Source of the DNA: Bacteroidales bacterium
GTDB taxonomy: Bacteria; Bacteroidota; Bacteroidia; Bacteroidales; UBA7960
NCBI GenBank assembly: GCA_007120675.1
Contig: SKNE01000039.1
Span: forward strand, 1-7,765
Reading direction: 5' to 3'
DNA length: 7,765 bases
Positions within the stretch are counted from its first letter, which is position 1. Each line of letters opens with the position of its first letter. Below the pieces are notes generated by a model that saw nothing but the letters and a program-made list of their open reading frames with translations, did not search any database and was not told where the DNA came from. The translations under genes were made by a program, and so were the position numbers. Positions 1-6,260 of this stretch are shown here, piece by piece.

Positions 1-210
1 GACGATCCGGAGAACTACTTCACTTACTTTCTGAAGATTGACAATGTGCGCTTCAAACAGAAAGTGGTTCCGGGCGACACCCTGGTGTTTAAGATGAGCC
101 TTTTAAGCCCCGTCAGAAGGGGGATATGCCACATGCGCGGGGTAGCCTATGTGGGCAGCAAAGTTGTTATGGAGGCCGAGATGATGGCACAAATAGGAAA
201 AAAACAGTAA
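1..210 (+). CDS. FabZ domain C-terminus, probably of LpxC/FabZ fusion (5' partial)
   Basis: Only the last 69 codons are present; the reading frame is open from base 1 and stops with TAA at 208-210. The peptide has the FabZ hot-dog-fold C-terminal pattern: IDNVRFKQKVVPGD, then a strand ending in RRGICHMRGVAYV, then KVVMEAEMM. This matches (3R)-hydroxyacyl-ACP dehydratases, which make trans-2-enoyl-ACP in fatty acid synthesis. The catalytic His/Glu lie upstream of the window and cannot be checked. In Bacteroidota, fabZ before lpxA is normally fused to lpxC (UDP-3-O-acyl-GlcNAc deacetylase), so the full product is probably bifunctional; the fusion itself is not visible here. lpxA begins 2 bases after the stop, implying one transcript and probably coupled translation. 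The domain call is firm, the fusion inferred. Confidence 0.9.
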   Translation, partial: DDPENYFTYFLKIDNVRFKQKVVPGDTLVFKMSLLSPVRRGICHMRGVAYVGSKVVMEAEMMAQIGKKQ

Positions 211-212
211 GC

Positions 213-1001
213 ATGAATCAACCACTGGCGTACGTACATCCCCAGGCCAAGATTGCACCCAATGTTGTCATTGAACCTTTTGTGACCATACACAAGAACG
301 TGGAGGTGGGCGAAGGCACCTGGATAGGGTCCAATGTCACCATCATGGAGGGTGCCAGGATAGGCAAGAACTGCCGCATTTTCCCCGGTGCTGTCATCAG
401 CGCCATTCCCCAGGACCTGAAGTTCGCCGGTGAGGAGACCACGGTGGAGGTGGGCGATAACACCACCATCCGTGAATTCGTCACCGTAAACAGGGGCACA
501 AGGGAAAGCAACAAAACGGTCATCGGCAAGAACTGCCTGCTTATGGCCTATGTGCATGTGGCACACGACTGTTTCATTGGCAATAACTGCATCTTGGCCA
601 ATGCAGCCAACCTGGCCGGCCACATTGTGATAGACGATTACGCCATCCTGGGTGGCCTGTCGGCCGTCCACCAGTTCGTGAACATCGGCGCTCACGTGAT
701 GATATCGGGCGGTTCGCTGGTACGCAAGGACGTACCCCCTTTCACCAAGGCAGCCAGGGACCCCCTTTCCTTTGTGGGCATCAACTCCATCGGTTTGCGT
801 CGAAGGGGATTCTCCGGCGAAAAAATCAATGAGATCCAGGACATCTACCGTCACATTTACCTGCGCAACCTCAATGTAAGCCAGGCCATCACTTACATTG
901 AAACAGAAATGCCCGCCACCTCAGAGCGGGACGAAATACTCAGCTTCATTGCCAAATCCAGCAGGGGCATCATGAAAGGCTATTCCTACCACGAGAAGTA
1001 A
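213..1001 (+). CDS. lpxA: UDP-N-acetylglucosamine O-acyltransferase (LpxA)
   Basis: First enzyme of lipid A synthesis: it moves a 3-hydroxyacyl chain from ACP to the 3-OH of UDP-GlcNAc in the cytoplasm. The 262-residue protein has the same length as E. coli LpxA. Residues ~1-185 are hexapeptide repeats of the left-handed beta-helix type (IGSNVTI, IGKNC, VGDNTTI, IGNNC); residues ~190-262 form the helical C-terminal domain, including GLRRRGF. By alignment from memory, catalytic His125 of E. coli corresponds to His118 (AYVHVAHD, 112-119). The E. coli chain-length ruler Gly173 corresponds to Gly166 (HVMISGGS), leaving room for a long acyl chain. I chose the ATG at 213 rather than the in-frame ATG at 126: the upstream 29 codons overlap the FabZ reading frame and are not LpxA-like, whereas MNQPLAYVHPQAKI is a typical family start. 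The gene lies 2 bases after FabZ and 12 bases before the ATPase. Confidence 0.97.
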   Translation: MNQPLAYVHPQAKIAPNVVIEPFVTIHKNVEVGEGTWIGSNVTIMEGARIGKNCRIFPGAVISAIPQDLKFAGEETTVEVGDNTTIREFVTVNRGTRESNKTVIGKNCLLMAYVHVAHDCFIGNNCILANAANLAGHIVIDDYAILGGLSAVHQFVNIGAHVMISGGSLVRKDVPPFTKAARDPLSFVGINSIGLRRRGFSGEKINEIQDIYRHIYLRNLNVSQAITYIETEMPATSERDEILSFIAKSSRGIMKGYSYHEK

Positions 1002-1013
1002 CATGACACCTGT

Positions 1014-1637
1014 ATGCTACAAATCGTATTGCAGGATGTGGGAAAACAATTTCAACAAAAGTGGGTATTCAGGGGCCTGAACCTCCAACTTGAAGCCTCG
1101 GGACGGTACGCCCTGGTGGGAAGAAACGGCAGTGGTAAGTCCACCCTGCTGAAAACCCTTTCAGCTTACCTGAGTCCCAGCAGGGGCAAGATATCGTGGA
1201 CCTTAAAAGGAAATGCCTTAGCCCCTGAGCAGGTTTACCGCCAACTATCCATTGCCGCCCCCTACCTGGAGCTGATCGAAGAGTTCAGCCTGAAAGAGAT
1301 GGTCCTGTTCCACCGGCAATTCTCTCCCCTACCCGACACACTGAGTACAGAGGAAATCATTGAACTAAGCGAACTGACCGGAAACAGCGGAAAGCAGATC
1401 AGGCATTTCTCTTCCGGCATGAAGCAACGGGTCAAATTATTGCTGGCCATCCTCCCCGACACGCCATTGCTTTTGCTTGACGAGCCATGCACCAACCTGG
1501 ACCGGCAGGGAAGGCAGTGGTATATGTCGCTGCTGACGGGGCATGCCCGGAATAAAACCATCGTGGTGGCCTCCAACCACAACACCGAAGAGTACACAGG
1601 GGAGTTTACGCTCATACATCTGGGCCACAAATCCTGA
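1014..1637 (+). CDS. Orphan ABC-type ATPase subunit (CcmA-like size)
   Basis: A 207-residue single nucleotide-binding domain with no membrane segments. Visible motifs are Walker A GRNGSGKST (36-44), signature FSSGMKQR (132-139, Ser134 replacing the first Gly of LSGGQ), Walker B LLLLDE (152-157), D-loop NLD (161-163) and switch His189 (ASNHN). The Q-loop glutamine appears to be missing: aligning RQLSIAAPYLELIEEFSLKE with the usual pattern puts Pro83 there. Such subunits energise a membrane partner, but no permease is encoded in this window, so the substrate is unknown. The start at 1014 lies 12 bases after the lpxA stop, so it is probably cotranscribed with the lipid A genes; an LPS- or envelope-related cargo is only a guess from context. 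It is short, like CcmA-type exporter ATPases, but heme export is not supported by neighbours. ATPase fold is certain, transporter role probable, specificity unassigned. Confidence 0.9.
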   Translation: MLQIVLQDVGKQFQQKWVFRGLNLQLEASGRYALVGRNGSGKSTLLKTLSAYLSPSRGKISWTLKGNALAPEQVYRQLSIAAPYLELIEEFSLKEMVLFHRQFSPLPDTLSTEEIIELSELTGNSGKQIRHFSSGMKQRVKLLLAILPDTPLLLLDEPCTNLDRQGRQWYMSLLTGHARNKTIVVASNHNTEEYTGEFTLIHLGHKS

Positions 1638-1648
1638 ATCCTGGACAC

Positions 1649-1669
1649 CTGTGAACCTTCCGCTCACAG
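1649..1669 (+). other. Small hairpin after the ATPase gene
   Basis: CTGTGA (1649-1654) and TCACAG (1664-1669) form a perfect 6-base inverted repeat around a 9-base loop, 11 bases after the ATPase stop. No T-run follows on the plus strand, so it is not a clear intrinsic terminator. It could weakly separate the lpx cluster transcript from efp, stabilise an mRNA end, or be chance. Confidence 0.3.
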
Positions 1670-1724
1670 AACGATCGGCAACGCATTTGATTCATCAGCG
1701 CAAAAGGGGGTAAAAAAAATCCTG

Positions 1725-1732
1725 TATCTTTG
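1725..1732 (+). promoter_or_regulatory. Bacteroidota-type -7 box ahead of efp
   Basis: TATCTTTG fits the TAnnTTTG -7 element used by the primary sigma factor of Bacteroidota. It lies 35 bases before the efp start codon, so the leader would be short, roughly 25-30 bases. No good TTTG -33 element is found about 19-21 bases upstream (that region reads gcaaaaggg), so the promoter rests on one box. The surrounding AT-rich stretch (1710-1767) contrasts with the GC-richer coding DNA. It probably gives efp and the lpxD-like gene their own transcription in addition to read-through. Confidence 0.55.
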
Positions 1733-1767
1733 TGCTCAATTTTTGTAAAACAAGCGATTAACATCAT

Positions 1768-2331
1768 ATGGCAACAACTGCAGACTTTCGCAACGGGCTC
1801 TGTCTTGAGCTGAACAATGAATTGTATACCATTGTAGAATTCCAGCACGTTAAACCGGGCAAGGGGGGTGCTTTTGTGCGCACCAGGCTGAAAAACCTGA
1901 AAACGGGTAAGGTGTTGCAACACACTTTCAATGCCGGACACAAGATTAACGTGGCCCGGGTTGAAAGGCGGCCTTACCAGTATCTCTACCAGGACGACTT
2001 GGGTTACCACTTCATGCACTCAGCCACTTTTGAACAGATCAGCATCGAGGAGCACCTGATCAATGCCCCGGAGTTTCTGAAGGAGGGCCAGGAGGTGGAG
2101 ATTGTTTACCACGCAGACACCGAAACACCCCTTAACTGTGAGCTGCCCCCCTTTGTTGAGCTGGAAATAACCTATACCGAACCGGGGGTAAGGGGAGATA
2201 CCGCCACCAACACGCTAAAGGCCGCCACCACGGAAACAGGGGCGGTGGTCAACGTGCCCCTGTTCATTGATACGGGCGAAAGGATCAAAATCGACACACG
2301 CACCAAATCCTATGCAGAAAGGGTCAAGTAA
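1768..2331 (+). CDS. efp: Translation elongation factor P
   Basis: EF-P enters the ribosomal E-site beside the P-site tRNA and relieves stalling at proline stretches. The 187-residue length is normal. Three beta-barrel domains are expected: an N-terminal KOW-like domain (~1-65), an OB domain (~66-127) and a C-terminal OB domain (~130-187), ending in the typical GERIKIDTRTKSYAERVK. The domain-I loop carries VKPGKGGAF with Lys32 at the tip, the position modified in lysine-type EF-P proteins (beta-lysylated in E. coli, 5-aminopentanolylated in Bacillus). It is not an Arg-type EF-P, so rhamnosylation is not expected; no modification enzyme gene is present here. The ATG at 1768 gives the standard MATTADFRNG start. 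It probably shares a transcript with the lpxD-like gene, 44 bases downstream. Confidence 0.97.
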   Translation: MATTADFRNGLCLELNNELYTIVEFQHVKPGKGGAFVRTRLKNLKTGKVLQHTFNAGHKINVARVERRPYQYLYQDDLGYHFMHSATFEQISIEEHLINAPEFLKEGQEVEIVYHADTETPLNCELPPFVELEITYTEPGVRGDTATNTLKAATTETGAVVNVPLFIDTGERIKIDTRTKSYAERVK

Positions 2332-2375
2332 CAGCCCTTGTGCCCTTGCCTGATACCTGTTCAAACAAAGTACTT

Positions 2376-3302
2376 ATGCGTCTGACACCCAGTTTAAGCC
2401 TCGAGGAGGTTGCCGGCATGATCCGGGCTGAATTTGACGGTGATCCGGGGATGCCCGTAACAGGCATCAATGAGATACACCGGGTGGAAAAGGGGGACAT
2501 CACCTTCGTTGATCATCCCAAGTATTACAAAAAAGCGCTTTCCTCGGCAGCCACCACCATCATCATCAATCAAAGAATGGCCTCTCCCAACGGAAAGGCC
2601 TTGATTTTTTCAGACGATCCCTTCAGGGATTTTGTTTCACTGATACAACGGTACAGGCCATTCGAGTCCTCGGGCACCATGATCAGTCCCACAGCCATTG
2701 TGGGACAAGGCACCATCATTCAGCCGGGGGTGTTCATAGGCAACCATGTGCGCATCGGGGAAAACTGCCTCATCCATCCCAATGTGAGCATCTACGACCA
2801 CAGTGTGATCGGCGACCACGTGATCATCCATTCAGGGGCGGTGATAGGGGCTGATGCGTTCTACTTCAAGCGCCGTCCCACCCACTACGATAAGCTGGAA
2901 TCTGGTGGTCGTGCGGTGATTCAGGACCATGTGGAGATAGGGGCCAACACCACCATCGATAAAGGTGTGTCAGGCGACACCATCGTGGGTGCGGGCAGCA
3001 AGCTAGATAACCTGATTCAGATCGGACACGACACCATCATTGGTAAGAATTGCCTGTTCGCTGCCCATGTGGGGGTGGCAGGTTGTGTGAATATTGAAGA
3101 TGATGTCATTCTGTGGGGACAGGTGGGTGTGCAGAAGGACTTGACCATTGGCCGCGGAGCGGTGGTTTTGGGTCAGTCGGGCATTGCCAAGTCACTGGAG
3201 GGCAACAAGACCTACTTTGGCTCGCCGGTGCTTGAGGCCAGGGAGAAAATGAAGGAGCTGGCCATGATGAAGCGTTTGCCCGGGATCATTGAAAAGCTTT
3301 AG
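2376..3302 (+). CDS. LpxD-family UDP-sugar N-acyltransferase (second-type paralogue)
   Basis: A 308-residue relative of LpxD, which N-acylates UDP-3-O-acyl-glucosamine from 3-hydroxyacyl-ACP in lipid A synthesis. Residues ~1-95 resemble the LpxD uridine-binding domain (DITFVDHPKYYKKAL, 41-55); ~100-275 are hexapeptide repeats of the left-handed beta-helix type; ~276-308 is a C-terminal helix. His218 (QIGHD) matches catalytic His239 of E. coli LpxD. Two differences from canonical LpxD stand out: HPKY replaces NPKY at the uracil-contacting position (His47), and GADAFYF (158-164) replaces the usual GxDGFGF/Y. A canonical lpxD usually lies upstream of lpxC/fabZ in this phylum, so this is probably the shorter second paralogue, whose exact substrate I cannot state. 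The ATG at 2376 is chosen over GTG at 2340, since the extra 12 codons look unlike the family. Its stop overlaps that of the convergent peptidase gene. Confidence 0.88.
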   Translation: MRLTPSLSLEEVAGMIRAEFDGDPGMPVTGINEIHRVEKGDITFVDHPKYYKKALSSAATTIIINQRMASPNGKALIFSDDPFRDFVSLIQRYRPFESSGTMISPTAIVGQGTIIQPGVFIGNHVRIGENCLIHPNVSIYDHSVIGDHVIIHSGAVIGADAFYFKRRPTHYDKLESGGRAVIQDHVEIGANTTIDKGVSGDTIVGAGSKLDNLIQIGHDTIIGKNCLFAAHVGVAGCVNIEDDVILWGQVGVQKDLTIGRGAVVLGQSGIAKSLEGNKTYFGSPVLEAREKMKELAMMKRLPGIIEKL

Positions 3303-4543
3303 CCATTCTTACCTTTTCCGTAATGCAGGACACACGCATTCTCCCTTCGGAAGATCCGGCCTGCTATCTCCCTGAGGTCTTTGGTGTCCACCGCGGCATA
3401 GGCTGCAATTTGCCGGTTGTAGAGTCCGGCATCACCCTGTAACTCATAATAGGCCAGGTTCATGGACTTGGCAACCACATTGCTTTCAGAAAAAACCTGG
3501 GTGGCCTCAATCCTGTTTTTAACTTTTTGCAACTCCCTTTCCTCAACAGGCTGTGTGGCCAGGTTCAAGGCTTCCTTCCAGAGCATGTCCTCGGCCGCTG
3601 CCGGATCCACTTCATGATGTGGCCTTCCCGTGATGATCAGCAGGCCGGGATCCAGGTTGCCCGTCACATAGGCATTGACCTCACTGAACACTTTTTTGTC
3701 GTGCACCAGGCTGGCTGGCAAACGGGCCGACTCACCGTTGGCCAGGAGGTCGCTGAGCATATCGCTTCCATGAAACAACGAATCGGACCGCTGGCACATG
3801 TGAAAGGCCAGGTATACCTGGTGCTGGGGCACCTCCCTCTGTACACTCAACCGTTTTTCTGATTGCTGGGGCAACTCCCTTGGAAGATTTCTTTTATTGG
3901 GTTCTCCGGGGGTGATATCCCCAAACCATTTCTCTGCCAGCCGAAAAACCTGCTCAGACTCCACATTGCCCGCCACCACCAGGATGGCATTACCCGGGTG
4001 ATAAAACCGGTGAAAAAAGTCCTCCACATCCCGGAGGCTTGCGTCGCGGATGTGATCAAGGCTCTGACCGATGGTAGCCCAGCGGTAAGGATGCCGGTCG
4101 TAGGCCAGGGGGCGCAGCAAAAGCCAGGCATCGCCATAGGGCTGGTTCAGGTATGACTGCCGGTATTCCTCCACCACCACCTTCTTCTGTGTGTTCAGTT
4201 TCTCTTCCGAAAAGGCCAGGCCCAGCATCCTGTCCGACTCCAGCCAGAATGCCGTCTCCAGGTTTTGGGCAGGCAGGCTCATGTAATAATTGGTGATGTC
4301 GTTGGTGGTGAAGGCGTTGTTCTCCCCCCCGGCAGCCTGTAACTCCTGGTCGAAGCGCGCTACGTGCATCGATCCTTCAAACATCAGGTGTTCGAATAGG
4401 TGGGCGAAGCCCGTGCGCCCGGGATCTTCGTCACGGGCGCCCACATCATAAAGGATATTAACCGCTGCCAATGGGGTACTGGCATCGCGGTGCACAAGGA
4501 CCCTCAGTCCGTTGTTCAATATATGCTTGTCAAAATCAACCAT
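3299..4543 (-). CDS. M16 family zinc metallopeptidase
   Basis: A 414-residue M16B-type peptidase with the inverted zinc motif HLFEH (48-52): His48 and His52 bind zinc and Glu51 is the catalytic base. The third ligand is probably Glu126 in VVVEEY. Other family blocks are NGLRVLVHRD, VGARDEDPGRTGFAH, GGENNAFTTNDITNYY (72-87) and ESDRMLGLAF; the C-terminal inactive-type half includes NGESARLPASLV (269-280). The frame stays open upstream to a GTG at 4621 overlapping the OstA-like stop, but those 26 codons look unlike the family, while MVDFDKHILNNGLRV is a typical start. From that start no signal peptide is visible, so it may be cytoplasmic or reach the envelope by an unseen route. M16 enzymes often work as catalytic/non-catalytic pairs; no partner is encoded here. 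Same strand as, and 74 bases after, the OstA-like gene. Confidence 0.92.
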   Translation of the reverse strand: MVDFDKHILNNGLRVLVHRDASTPLAAVNILYDVGARDEDPGRTGFAHLFEHLMFEGSMHVARFDQELQAAGGENNAFTTNDITNYYMSLPAQNLETAFWLESDRMLGLAFSEEKLNTQKKVVVEEYRQSYLNQPYGDAWLLLRPLAYDRHPYRWATIGQSLDHIRDASLRDVEDFFHRFYHPGNAILVVAGNVESEQVFRLAEKWFGDITPGEPNKRNLPRELPQQSEKRLSVQREVPQHQVYLAFHMCQRSDSLFHGSDMLSDLLANGESARLPASLVHDKKVFSEVNAYVTGNLDPGLLIITGRPHHEVDPAAAEDMLWKEALNLATQPVEERELQKVKNRIEATQVFSESNVVAKSMNLAYYELQGDAGLYNRQIAAYAAVDTKDLREIAGRIFRRENACVLHYGKGKNG

Positions 4544-4617
4544 CCCGCTAAAAAAATGTGCATTAAGAACCCTGCTGGCGACCTGGCCCCGTATACGGGC
4601 CAAGAGACCGGCGCGGC

Positions 4618-6138
4618 TCACCGCCAGTCAAAAATGTCCCATTTGTCTCTTGGTCTCCGGTGATCCAGCCATTGAAAATCGCGCAGCAGCTGATCGTCGG
4701 GAGGCAGGTCTCCGGGTGGGAACAGGGTGGCATCGGCCTGCCTGACGAATTGTATGCCCGTCACTTCCGTACCGTCCACAAAAATAACGATATTGGATGA
4801 CACGGCTTTATTGATGCCTGCCAGGCTCCCGTCATCTTCACGGATAAAGAATATGGTCTCTCCATTGCCATCCACATCTACACGCCACAGGGCGTTATCG
4901 CGGAAATGTCCGCGCATGCTCCGCCCCTTCATCTGGTTAAAACCCAGGGTGTCCTCCTCTGATATGATGAATGCGGCGTCCTGCAGCTGAACCCAGCGAA
5001 CCTCATCTTCAGTGGTTTTCACTTCGATGTGCCGGGCTGTAAGCTGGTAGAGACCGGACCACAGCACCGGTTCGTGGTACATGCGGATGATGGAGTCGCT
5101 CATTTGATAAACGATGGAGTCGCTCAGTCCCTGGAGGTCTGTACGGTAAAAGCGGGCCTTATGGTAGGCGAAGACGCGTCGCTGGTCTGACTCTTCCAGG
5201 TAAACTGATTTCAGGGTGTCGGCATGCAGAAACAGGCTGTCATTGTCGGCGATCATGGTCATCATGGCTTCCCTGGTGACCACAGAGAGTCCCTGCTCCT
5301 CAAAATGCTCAGCCAGGTGTCCGGTGATCAGCACATTCTCGATGCTGTCGCGGATGAGGATGTTGTTCACTGCCCGCCCGTATCCGCTGTTGCGGTCATA
5401 AAAGACCGAGTCGCCGGTCATGGATTGTTCCCTGTTGGTAAAAAAGGCGTCGCGGCTGAAACGTGCAATGTCGTTGCGGGTATCGTACCAGCCGTTGCGG
5501 CAGAATATGGTGTTTTCCTCGCTGACGATGGTGGTGGGACCGAAAAAGTAAGCAATCTCCGTGGCCGTATTGTACATCATCGTATCGGTTTCCATGGTGT
5601 ATTCGGGATTGATCAGCAGGACTTCATCCCGGAAAAAGAACTCTTTCCGGTCGGCAAAATAGAAGCCCCACAGGCTGAGCAGTTCATTCTCTGCGTCAAC
5701 AATGCGCCCCCCATCGAAGTAATTGGCCGTGTTCAGCTCCAGGTCGTATTCCAGGTAATTGGTATAGAGGGTCATTTGGGGGTCCACCATGCGCACGTTG
5801 CCGGTAAGTTCTGCCCAGCGCCTGTTGCCGTCGTAAAAGAGCTCATCGCCGTAAATGGTTACTGTATCGCTCACATGGATGATGATGTTGCTGAAGGCCC
5901 GCAGGCTGTTGTCCCGGGTATAGAGGTAGGCACTGTCGCAGTACATGCGGGTATCTTCGTGGGTAAAAACCACCTCATCGATCAAGCGTCGCACATCCTC
6001 GCCCATTCGGCGGTCAAAGGCCATCACCCCCGCTTCCCAGTCGATGGGGGTGCGCTCCTCCTGGCTGCTGGCAGGGAGGTGAATCAGCAGGAAAAGGGAT
6101 AACAGGATGTAGGCTGTGCGGGTCAATTGTGGGTTCAT
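4618..6138 (-). CDS. Secreted OstA/LptA-like protein
   Basis: A 506-residue protein with an N-terminal signal peptide: a basic Arg in MNPQLTRTAY, a hydrophobic core ILLSLFLLIHL, then ASSQ, with cleavage likely around residues 25-26. The mature part is rich in short beta-strand units with recurring xxGDxxxYDxxxxxxxxxxN patterns, for example IYGDELFYDGN (95-105) and MTGDSVFYDRN (240-250). This is typical of the OstA-like N-terminal/LptA-type fold, which in other bacteria forms a beta-jellyroll bridge carrying LPS from inner to outer membrane. It is far longer than E. coli LptA (about 185 residues) and lacks an obvious LptD barrel, so it is probably a stand-alone periplasmic bridge with extra repeats. 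ATG 6138 is chosen over TTG 6174 because it starts the signal peptide properly. A role in LPS export fits the lipid A genes opposite, but is inferred from fold similarity only. Confidence 0.85.
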   Translation of the reverse strand: MNPQLTRTAYILLSLFLLIHLPASSQEERTPIDWEAGVMAFDRRMGEDVRRLIDEVVFTHEDTRMYCDSAYLYTRDNSLRAFSNIIIHVSDTVTIYGDELFYDGNRRWAELTGNVRMVDPQMTLYTNYLEYDLELNTANYFDGGRIVDAENELLSLWGFYFADRKEFFFRDEVLLINPEYTMETDTMMYNTATEIAYFFGPTTIVSEENTIFCRNGWYDTRNDIARFSRDAFFTNREQSMTGDSVFYDRNSGYGRAVNNILIRDSIENVLITGHLAEHFEEQGLSVVTREAMMTMIADNDSLFLHADTLKSVYLEESDQRRVFAYHKARFYRTDLQGLSDSIVYQMSDSIIRMYHEPVLWSGLYQLTARHIEVKTTEDEVRWVQLQDAAFIISEEDTLGFNQMKGRSMRGHFRDNALWRVDVDGNGETIFFIREDDGSLAGINKAVSSNIVIFVDGTEVTGIQFVRQADATLFPPGDLPPDDQLLRDFQWLDHRRPRDKWDIFDWR

Positions 6139-6178
6139 TTGGTATCCATACAATAACTTGCTAAGCGACCCCAATATT

Positions 6179-6210
6179 GCCGGTCCGCTCCCGGCAGATC
6201 CATTTGGATC
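6179..6210 (-). other. Two tandem small hairpins in the symporter-ostA-like spacer
   Basis: The 122-base spacer (6139-6260) holds two perfect 5-base inverted repeats. GCCGG (6179-6183) pairs with CCGGC (6191-6195) around 7 bases; GATCC (6197-6201) pairs with GGATC (6206-6210) around ATTT. They lie downstream of the symporter stop on the minus strand and could end or stabilise its mRNA. No U-run follows on the minus strand (next bases read caatattgg), so they are not a standard intrinsic terminator. No TAnnTTTG box for the OstA-like gene was recognised in the spacer. Confidence 0.3.
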
Positions 6211-6260
6211 AGTCTGAGCAAGCCCATCATGCTATCCCGGACCATCAAGGCACCCCGCGG

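Noticed and set aside
126..212. N-terminal 29-codon extension of lpxA
   Set aside because: It overlaps the FabZ reading frame, is not LpxA-like in sequence, and ATG 213 gives the exact 262-residue family length.
147..854. 235-codon open frame antisense to lpxA
   Set aside because: It has no recognisable domain and lies fully opposite a certain gene; its His/Gly/Val-rich composition is what the reverse of hexapeptide-repeat codons yields.
1649..1669. CRP-like operator (TGTGA...TCACA)
   Set aside because: The half-sites are 11 bases apart rather than the 6 needed for the CRP consensus, and the position just after a stop codon suits a simple hairpin better.
2340..2375. GTG start extending the lpxD-like protein by 12 residues
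   Set aside because: The added residues (MPLPDTCSNKVL) do not resemble family N-termini, and an ATG at 2376 gives a typical start.
4544..4621. GTG start at 4621 extending the M16 peptidase by 26 residues
   Set aside because: The extension is neither a signal peptide nor family-like. The GTG/TGA overlap with the upstream gene is suggestive but weaker than the ATG at 4543 with the typical MVDFDKH start.
5224..6102. 292-codon open frame antisense to the OstA-like gene
   Set aside because: It is rich in Val, His and Gly with no family match, starts inside the opposite gene, and looks like a codon-bias shadow. The OstA-like frame has a signal peptide and family motifs.
6139..6174. TTG start at 6174 extending the OstA-like protein by 12 residues
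   Set aside because: It would place MGSLSKLLYGYQ before a complete signal peptide; ATG 6138 gives a normal n-region.
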